Of a stretch of 59,311 nt of DNA, positions 53,997-59,311 are shown in pieces. The stretch lies in assembly GCA_910587185.1 (NCBI GenBank), contig CAJULY010000016.1:1-59311 (forward strand), read 5' to 3'. The notes under the pieces are model-generated. The model ran no database searches. It had not been told where the DNA came from and saw nothing but the letters and a program-made list of their open reading frames with translations. Origin of the DNA: an uncultured Muribaculaceae bacterium (lineage in GTDB: Bacteria; Bacteroidota; Bacteroidia; Bacteroidales; Muribaculaceae). The position numbers and the translations under genes were made by a program. How positions within the stretch are numbered: the stretch's first letter is position 1; each line of letters opens with the position of its first letter.

Positions 53997-54252
53997 GAGC
54001 TTGTTTAATAATAAATGTTGGCGACAGGGTCGCATGGCTTGAGCTGGGTTTCGTTATGTGACGAAGGAATGTATTGGATATACATGACTGAGGAACAGGA
54101 CGAAAAGCGGCCAAGAAATGCGAAACCGGTACAACAGATACAAACTCCATTTTTCTCCAGAACATTTAAGAGATCAACGAAATTTCAGACTAATTATAAA
54201 TATATTGGCAGAATATCCCTACTGTCGTTGATATTTATTATGAAACAAGCTC
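53997..54252. repeat. MITE-like element with TTA duplication at a stop codon
   Basis: 256 bp from GAGCTTGTTT to its complement AAACAAGCTC, with TTA at 53994-53996 and 54253-54255. It is related to 23091-23426 by its termini and by the core at 54047-54112. The right TTA is, on the minus strand, the TAA stop codon of the GNAT gene. Confidence 0.75.
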
Positions 54253-55317
54253 TTAATGGAGCATCAGCGAGATGTGGGTACGCTCCGAGGGGAAGCCGAC
54301 AATGTCGCCGGTCGCCGGCGAACTGAACACAATCCGCGTCAGCACATCGACCGTCACATCCAGATCCGGCTTGCGGCGGCAATCGTCGTTGATCCGGCAC
54401 TTCCCATCCTCCAGCTCATAGGTGTGGCTGTTGTCCTCAAGTAAAGGGTCATAGACTCTGATGACGGCCTTGTAGCCCGGATTGGCGTCGGCTATCAGTG
54501 ACAGACACATCTCAACGTTGACAAGCCGCCCCATGCCGCGCGAATGAAGGCGACGCCCCGTGTTGTCGCGCGCCGGGGCGAGCACCGTGAACTGGCGGTC
54601 GGGGAAACGCTTGCGCAACTCGCGCATGGCCCCGGTGCGTGCGTCCTCGTCGATGCCGAGAAGCTCGTTGACCTGCACGAAGCGCTCGCAGTCGAAAGCC
54701 CATGCCATTCCCGCGACGGGCGTATCCTCGCGACCGACGGCCACAAACGTGCCGCCGCGCCGGAACTTCAGGTCATCGATGACGTTCAGAAAATCGCGTT
54801 TGGTGTGAAGCACTCCTCCCGGACGCATCTCCTCGTAGCGGCGAAACGAATCATAGACCTCGGGAGCATACGGATCGTCAATTGGAAAATATTTCTGTTG
54901 TGTCGGGAACGGATGGAACGAGGTGAAACATTGTCGGTCGGCAAGATAGACATCCGAGAAACCGAACCGTTCGAAGAAGAAATAGAGCCAGTCGTGGGCC
55001 GGAATCAGAGCCGCCATCATGGCGCCGCGCTCACGCGCCGTGTCAAGGGCGCGGAGCATCAGGCGCGACATATAGCCTCGTCCCCTTGCACGCCTGGCCG
55101 TCGTCGCTCCGCAGAGATAACATAGCCGGGCATGACGCCCCTCGATAAGCATCTCATAGTCGGTGAGCTGCAGGCTGCTGACCGTGCGCCCCTCGTCGTC
55201 GGTCATCTCCAGAGCGTTATCGTCGCGATAGACCTGCGTGAAATACATGTCGGCATACTCCGGCGAATCGCCGAAACACTCCAGCCACAGCCGCTTGATA
55301 TTTTCCTTCTTTGACAT
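54253..55317 (-). CDS. GNAT-family N-acetyltransferase
   Basis: 354 residues. An N-terminal GNAT domain carries the acetyl-CoA loop (ARRARGRGYMSRLM near residues 76-89) and AHDWLYFFFERFGF. The rest is an Eis-like second GNAT fold with a sterol-carrier-like end. Substrate unknown. The ATG at 55317 is chosen over an upstream alternative. Its stop codon is the TTA duplication of a MITE-like element. Confidence 0.82.
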   Translation of the reverse strand: MSKKENIKRLWLECFGDSPEYADMYFTQVYRDDNALEMTDDEGRTVSSLQLTDYEMLIEGRHARLCYLCGATTARRARGRGYMSRLMLRALDTARERGAMMAALIPAHDWLYFFFERFGFSDVYLADRQCFTSFHPFPTQQKYFPIDDPYAPEVYDSFRRYEEMRPGGVLHTKRDFLNVIDDLKFRRGGTFVAVGREDTPVAGMAWAFDCERFVQVNELLGIDEDARTGAMRELRKRFPDRQFTVLAPARDNTGRRLHSRGMGRLVNVEMCLSLIADANPGYKAVIRVYDPLLEDNSHTYELEDGKCRINDDCRRKPDLDVTVDVLTRIVFSSPATGDIVGFPSERTHISLMLH

Positions 55318-55441
55318 ACTGATTCCTCTTTCCCCTAATAACACCCCGCCGCCCTCCGTTGTTCCCTTTTTCTTCTATGCAAAACATCCCCGCGGAACCG
55401 TTTCCGCGAGGATGCTGTCTGTTTCAACCGGTTACAGGAAG

Positions 55442-56215
55442 TTATTCCGTGTAGCCGTCTTTCTTGGCTCGCTCTTCCATCTTCTTTATACGGGCCGGCA
55501 GCTCGGGATGTGACGAAAAAAGCTGATTGACTTTGCTGTTTTTCTGTTCTCCCTGAAGCTGTTGGAGTTTTCGGAAAGACTTGGCCATCGCTATGGGATT
55601 CTTACCGTGTGACTTGAGGAACTCGTAGCCGTAGGCATCGGCCTCGTTCTCCTGCTTCTTCGAGTAGGTTGCCGAGGCAAGAGCCTCGCTCAGCGAACCG
55701 AGCTGTGTGTCGGTCAGAGCGGCGACTTTCGACGATGAGGAGGCTGCAGCGTCCTTGAGTGCCGACGTCAGCAGCGACTGCTTGAAAGCCTTTTTCGAAT
55801 CATGATGCGCCACATGGCCCACTTCGTGACCTATGACACCGAGAAGCTCGTCGTCATCCATTATGTCCATCAGCGACGAGAACACGCGAACGCTTCCGTC
55901 GGCGCAGGCGAACGCGTTGACGTCGATCACATTATACACTTTGAAATTCAATGGAATTCCCTCTACCGAGGTCAGCCCTTCGGTAAGTTTCTTAAGACGC
56001 TTCACGTAAGGATCCGTATCGGGCAACACAGGATTGTGCTTGTCCATCCAGTCGATATATTCCTTGACGTAGGCGCTCATCTGCTCGTCGGTGAGAGTGA
56101 CTGCCTGTGCTACTTTGCCGAGGCCTTTGGCTGCTTTGCCGAGATTGAACTGAGCCTCGCAGACGCCGCCCGTGACAAATATGAGAGCGGCGGCAATGAT
56201 GAATTTTCTTAACAT
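55442..56215 (-). CDS. Exported M48-family metalloprotease
   Basis: 257 residues. Signal peptide (cleavage near CEAQ), then an M48 (HtpX/LoiP/BepA-like) domain with the zinc motif HEVGHVAHH near residue 135 and the downstream Glu in ENEADAYGYEFL. Probably a periplasmic protease or chaperone for envelope quality control. Confidence 0.9.
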   Translation of the reverse strand: MLRKFIIAAALIFVTGGVCEAQFNLGKAAKGLGKVAQAVTLTDEQMSAYVKEYIDWMDKHNPVLPDTDPYVKRLKKLTEGLTSVEGIPLNFKVYNVIDVNAFACADGSVRVFSSLMDIMDDDELLGVIGHEVGHVAHHDSKKAFKQSLLTSALKDAAASSSSKVAALTDTQLGSLSEALASATYSKKQENEADAYGYEFLKSHGKNPIAMAKSFRKLQQLQGEQKNSKVNQLFSSHPELPARIKKMEERAKKDGYTE

Positions 56216-56237
56216 AGCTGAAATTGTATTTAATGGT

Positions 56238-56807
56238 TTAATCTTTTTTTAAAGGAATGGAATCTATGACATCGAAGCCGAAGCAGCCGCGCCTGAGCCC
56301 CACCTCCGAGTGGCGCCCGCTCCGGGTTCTGACATAACGGTCTGTGGCGACACGGATCTTCTTCGTGTGGCCGCCCGGAAGAATCAGATCAACGTAATAT
56401 CTGTGTTCCTCTCCCTGATAGACGCGGCGACGACCCACCGTGCGGTATCGGCTCCCCGTCTCCGAGTGTTTCGCCACCACAACCTCGGTCATGCGCATCT
56501 CGCTGTTCTTTGCAGTCATCGAGTTTATGCCGAGCATGAGAACCATGCCTAAAGGTATCATGAACGCGAAGTAGAGAAGCGTGTCAAGCACCATCACAAA
56601 CAGGCTCGGCTTGCAGGGGCGGCATCGCATCACCAGGCTGACCGCCGGAGGCAGACACACTGCGCCGAACGCGAAACCCATTCCCGCCGGAAGCCACGGA
56701 TTGACAACAGTGTCCGACAGGAGCGCCATCGCTATCCCCCAGAGCAGTCCGGCACCGATCGCGCCTCCGTAATAAAACAGATTTTTCCTTACTTTTCTCC
56801 GGTTCAT
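56238..56807 (-). CDS. Membrane protein of unknown function
   Basis: 189 residues. Three hydrophobic helices (residues about 14-32, 38-58 and 68-92) are followed by a soluble domain rich in Arg/His with alternating strands (YRTVGRRRVY... HRYYVDLILPGG). No family recognised. It lies 22 nt upstream of the M48 gene in the same direction and may be cotranscribed. The ATG at 56807 is chosen as the first after the promoter region. Confidence 0.7.
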   Translation of the reverse strand: MNRRKVRKNLFYYGGAIGAGLLWGIAMALLSDTVVNPWLPAGMGFAFGAVCLPPAVSLVMRCRPCKPSLFVMVLDTLLYFAFMIPLGMVLMLGINSMTAKNSEMRMTEVVVAKHSETGSRYRTVGRRRVYQGEEHRYYVDLILPGGHTKKIRVATDRYVRTRSGRHSEVGLRRGCFGFDVIDSIPLKKD

Positions 56808-56971
56808 TGCAAGAACATTTTCCGTCTGCAAAATTACTCAATTCCCCCCACTCCTCCAACATATATATCGATTAGTCGGATTTGATCGACAACCGTTGCT
56901 GAATCCCTCCCGCTTGTAGAAACATCTTTAACACGTATGAACTGATTGCACGAACACAGAAAAGATTCAAA

Positions 56972-57008
56972 TATTTCACATCTATGTGAAATAAATGTCG
57001 TATATTTG
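56972..57008 (+). promoter_or_regulatory. Operator-like palindrome at the promoter of the TA-like/methyltransferase genes
   Basis: TATTTCACAT, 2 nt, ATGTGAAATA (56972-56993) is a perfect 10-bp inverted repeat. It covers the -33 region of a promoter whose -7 box is TATATTTG (57001-57008). The HTH protein encoded second in the operon is the obvious candidate binder. Confidence 0.65.
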
Positions 57009-57033
57009 CGTTTTAATTAAAAGGACTATAGGT

Positions 57034-57504
57034 ATGAGCGAGGTAGAACTGGTTTTAGTCAACGACACAGACAAGTGTACCATTTACACTATTCAGTTCT
57101 CGGAAGAATCCGAGACTGAATACGAACGTTTTTATTCCAAATTCATTGAAGATGCACAATTGAATAAGGACTTATTGCGCATAGTACAAATTTTAGATAA
57201 GATTGCCGATGAGGGAGCGTTAGAACGTTTCTTCCGTCCCGAGGGCAAGATGCGTGATTCTGTGGTGGCTCTTCCTGTGCTTAGTTCAAAACTCCGTCTA
57301 TACTGTCTGCGTCTCTCCGACAGGATTCTTATTCTCGGCAACGGAGGTGTCAAAAACTCGCGGACTTATGAAGAGGATGATTCGTTGCGTGGATATGTTC
57401 TGACTTTACAGAAATTTGAAGAACTGTTGAAAGAGGGCCAACGCGACGGAACCGTAACAGTAACATCAAGGACAATCGAAACTGACAAAACATTTAAGCT
57501 ATGA
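57034..57504 (+). CDS. Putative toxin-like protein upstream of an XRE antitoxin
   Basis: 156 residues. The N-terminal 45 residues are unique. The middle (LRIVQILDKIADEGALERFF...SKLRLYCLRLSDRILILGNG) has the look of RelE/HigB-type toxins that are followed by an HTH antitoxin. No catalytic residue can be fixed by eye. It overlaps the next gene by 4 bp (ATGA), the usual toxin-antitoxin layout. A housekeeping regulator of the methyltransferase is the alternative. Confidence 0.6.
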   Translation: MSEVELVLVNDTDKCTIYTIQFSEESETEYERFYSKFIEDAQLNKDLLRIVQILDKIADEGALERFFRPEGKMRDSVVALPVLSSKLRLYCLRLSDRILILGNGGVKNSRTYEEDDSLRGYVLTLQKFEELLKEGQRDGTVTVTSRTIETDKTFKL

Positions 57505-57764
57505 AGGATATTAGAAACAGATACCGGGAAATGGTTGGTCAGGTGCCACCTGAAATAAAGGAAGAAATTAACCTGTCTTTCGCTATATCCAATAAAATCG
57601 ATGCACTTATGCAGGAGCGCGGACTTTCAAAAAAGCAGTTTGCCGATCAGATAGGTAAACGTCCGAGCGAGATAACCCGATGGCTGAGCGGACAGCATAA
57701 TTTCACAGTCTCGACTCTTGCCATGCTGTCGGCATTTTTCGGCAAATCCATAATCTCCGTCTAA
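57501..57764 (+). CDS. XRE-family HTH protein (antitoxin-like)
   Basis: 87 residues, with a clear HTH_3 fold from residue 36 (LMQERGLSKKQFADQIGKRPSEITRWLSGQHNFTVSTL). Probably binds the palindrome at 56972-56993 and represses the operon. The methyltransferase starts 2 nt after its stop, so it may also control methylation, as C-proteins do in restriction-modification systems. Confidence 0.88.
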   Translation: MKDIRNRYREMVGQVPPEIKEEINLSFAISNKIDALMQERGLSKKQFADQIGKRPSEITRWLSGQHNFTVSTLAMLSAFFGKSIISV

Positions 57765-57766
57765 TC

Positions 57767-58885
57767 ATGGCCAATGAATCCCTGTCGGCGGCCAAAGCCG
57801 CCAAGAATGATGAATTCTACACTCAATATTACGATATTGAGCGTGAGATAAACGCCTATCTCGAATTTGACCCTGATGTGTTCCGTGGAAAAACAGTCCT
57901 CCTACCCTGCGATGACCCGGAATGGAGCAACTTTACCCTCTATTTCGCACAGCACTTTCAGACACTGGGCCTGAAGAAACTGATTTCCACGTCGTATGCT
58001 CCGGAAAGCAAGAAGTACAAGACTCCTTATCAGCCATCCCTTTTTGAGCAGGATGCGCCACAGTTTGACCCGAACAAAACTTCTGTTCGTGGAAAAATAT
58101 TTGTGCTCGACCATGACATTGACGGCGACGGACGCATAGATTTCCATGATCTTGAATGGCGTTATCTTGACGGTGACGGAGATTTTCGCAGCGATGAAGT
58201 CACGCGTCTGCGTGATGAAGCCGACATCATTGTCACCAATCCACCATTTTCCCTATTCCGCGAATTCCTCGCTTGGATAGTAGAAGCAGATAAGAAATTT
58301 GTTATTATTGGCAACATGAATGCCTTAACTTATCGAGAGGTGTTTCCTCTCATCAAGGATAATAAAATTTGGCTTGGGAATGGATTCCATAACGGCAATG
58401 CCTATTTTCGCCCTGTAGGAGAACGAGAGTACGCTTCCGGAGTAAAGGATGATTCAACAGGTTTGGTCAAGTTCCGAAATTGCTGTTGGTTCACCAACTT
58501 AGACCACGGTCGTCGCCATCAGCCTCTATCGCTTATGACAATGGAAGAGAATATCATGTATTCCAAACATAAGGATATTCGTGGAAAAGGATATGCTCAT
58601 TATGACAATTATGATGCAATAGAAGTCCCATATACGGATGCAATTCCATCCGACTACGATGGGGCAATGGGAGTACCTATCACCTTTCTCGACAAATATT
58701 GCCCTGACCAATTTGAAATATTAGGGCAGACACAAGGAGATTCCGGCAAAGAGTTGGGTCTGCGCCCGTATCCTCGTGAATTGAAAGAACTAAATCCAAG
58801 TCTCCGCGATGGGCAACTCTATTATCTTGAAAATGGAATGCCTCAGAAACCATATGCTCGGGTTTTGATAAAACGAATAAAGTAA
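57767..58885 (+). CDS. EcoRI-family adenine-specific DNA methyltransferase
   Basis: 372 residues. LPCDDPEWSNF (47-57) and the catalytic TNPPFSLF (157-164) are the family motifs. An EF-hand-like loop DIDGDGRIDFHD lies near residues 117-128. The constant part ends at KYCPDQFEILG (residue 320); the last 52 residues are one of three alternative C-terminal cassettes seen here. The DNA encoding IT-FLDKYCPDQFEILG (58677-58726) recurs inverted at the window end. It sits in an AT-rich, probably acquired segment with the TA-like pair. No cognate nuclease is in view. Confidence 0.9.
   Translation: MANESLSAAKAAKNDEFYTQYYDIEREINAYLEFDPDVFRGKTVLLPCDDPEWSNFTLYFAQHFQTLGLKKLISTSYAPESKKYKTPYQPSLFEQDAPQFDPNKTSVRGKIFVLDHDIDGDGRIDFHDLEWRYLDGDGDFRSDEVTRLRDEADIIVTNPPFSLFREFLAWIVEADKKFVIIGNMNALTYREVFPLIKDNKIWLGNGFHNGNAYFRPVGEREYASGVKDDSTGLVKFRNCCWFTNLDHGRRHQPLSLMTMEENIMYSKHKDIRGKGYAHYDNYDAIEVPYTDAIPSDYDGAMGVPITFLDKYCPDQFEILGQTQGDSGKELGLRPYPRELKELNPSLRDGQLYYLENGMPQKPYARVLIKRIK
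58713..58726 (+). repeat. Cassette-junction repeat, copy 1 (expressed locus)
   Basis: TTGAAATATTAGGG at the constant/variable junction of the methyltransferase gene. It recurs directly at 58891-58904 and inverted at 59262-59275, and is part of a 50-bp identity (58677-58726) with 59262-59311. Confidence 0.85.
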
Positions 58886-58886
58886 G

Positions 58887-59060
58887 ATGATTGAAATATT
58901 AGGGATAACTGACAGAGGAAATGAATGGAATCTTAAAACAAAAGAATACACCATTAAAGATACGCCCAAATATGCAGACTTAAATCGAAGAGGAGCGATT
59001 ATTCTTGATGGTGAATTATATTCAACATACGCACGGCTGCTTATTAAACGTATTTCTTAG
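58887..59060 (+). pseudogene. Silent C-terminal cassette 2 of the methyltransferase
   Basis: 57 codons beginning MIEILGITDRG and ending YARLLIKRIS. It is homologous to the last ~56 residues of the upstream methyltransferase (EILGQTQGDSG...YARVLIKRIK) but diverges in the middle. It begins with the junction repeat TTGAAATATTAGGG (58891-58904) right after the methyltransferase stop and has no catalytic part. Recombination between the direct repeats would join it to the catalytic domain. Its 3' end overlaps cassette 3 tail to tail. Confidence 0.7.
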
Positions 59061-59311
59061 TCGCCGGATAATCACTCGTGCATAAACTTGAGTATAATAT
59101 CTCCCTTCAACTATATAATATGTCTCATTTTCAGGTATTTCATTATGCCTCAAAACAGCCCCGTCATTAAGTTTGGTAACTCTATACTCTTTTCCGTTAC
59201 TGCTAACTTGAATTTGCTCTGGATAAACTTTATTTGCTCCTCCAAACCAAGTTTTTGTTATCCCTAATATTTCAAATTGGTCAGGGCAATATTTGTCGAG
59301 AAAGGTGATAG
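59022..59311 (-). CDS. Inverted C-terminal cassette 3 of the methyltransferase (runs off the window)
   Basis: On the minus strand the frame enters from beyond the window with ITFLDKYCPDQFEILG, identical to the expressed gene, then a third distinct variable segment (ITKTWFGGANKVYPEQIQV...), ending QVYARVIIRRLRNTFNKQPCVC. Positions 59262-59311 are identical, inverted, to 58677-58726. Whether it is a promoterless cassette or the end of a second complete methyltransferase gene cannot be told from this window. Confidence 0.72.
   Translation of the reverse strand, partial: ITFLDKYCPDQFEILGITKTWFGGANKVYPEQIQVSSNGKEYRVTKLNDGAVLRHNEIPENETYYIVEGRYYTQVYARVIIRRLRNTFNKQPCVC

Overview
The window looks like chromosome from a gut Bacteroidales bacterium, most plausibly Muribaculaceae. 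The supporting signs are Bacteroidota promoters of the TTG-N20-TAnnTTTG type, almost no Shine-Dalgarno sequences, TonB receptors with carboxypeptidase-like N-terminal domains, a TamL-type lipoprotein, a serine palmitoyltransferase, an S-type sulfatase and an hmu haem-uptake operon. Family placement is inference; no rRNA is present. Most of the window is GC-rich core genome. The last 2.3 kb is visibly more AT-rich and looks acquired.

Layout. 0-8 kb: a thioredoxin-fold exported protein, a tyrosine (Y1/RAYT) transposase between perfect 60-bp inverted repeats, then threonylcarbamoyl-AMP synthase, a CLC transporter with CBS domains, a thioesterase, DprA and a nucleoside phosphorylase. 8-13.5 kb (minus strand): an FHA protein, Ser/Thr kinase and membrane protein cluster, and rplM-rpsI-rpsB-tsf. 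13.9-23 kb: pyrB-pyrI-flavin reductase, glyA, a sulfatase and a large GH2 beta-galactosidase. 23-29 kb: aspA and a Dcu C4-dicarboxylate carrier (divergent), serine palmitoyltransferase, and several intergenic repeat elements. 29-34 kb: a phosphatase, TamL and an AspT-family antiporter. 34-43 kb: an hmu-type haem operon (minus strand) in which a calycin-like lipoprotein sits where HmuY is expected and a broken PepSY gene leads the operon. 43-49.6 kb: trxA, dapA, tRNA-Arg, a CNNM/CorC protein, two small membrane proteins, and a His-rich protein with a TonB receptor. 49.6-53.4 kb: metY-metX-hom behind a methionine-codon attenuator. 53.5-56.8 kb: a secreted basic protein, a GNAT enzyme, an M48 peptidase and a membrane protein. 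56.9-59.3 kb: a toxin-antitoxin-like pair and an EcoRI-family adenine methyltransferase with alternative C-terminal cassettes.

Four observations stand out. (1) The methyltransferase 3' end is repeated as a silent direct cassette and an inverted cassette. A 50-bp stretch is identical in opposite orientation at 58677-58726 and 59262-59311. This suggests a DNA-inversion or cassette-shuffling system that changes the recognition domain; the window ends inside it. (2) A 29-codon leader with 8 Met codons, plus mutually exclusive terminator and antiterminator stems, precedes metY-metX-hom. (3) A family of roughly 200-320-bp palindromic repeats (four loci) includes one copy that carries the Y1 transposase. 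(4) A second small repeat family has GAG(G/C)TTGTTT termini and 3-bp TTA duplications; one copy is inserted exactly at a stop codon, and a related core lies inside the hmu operon.
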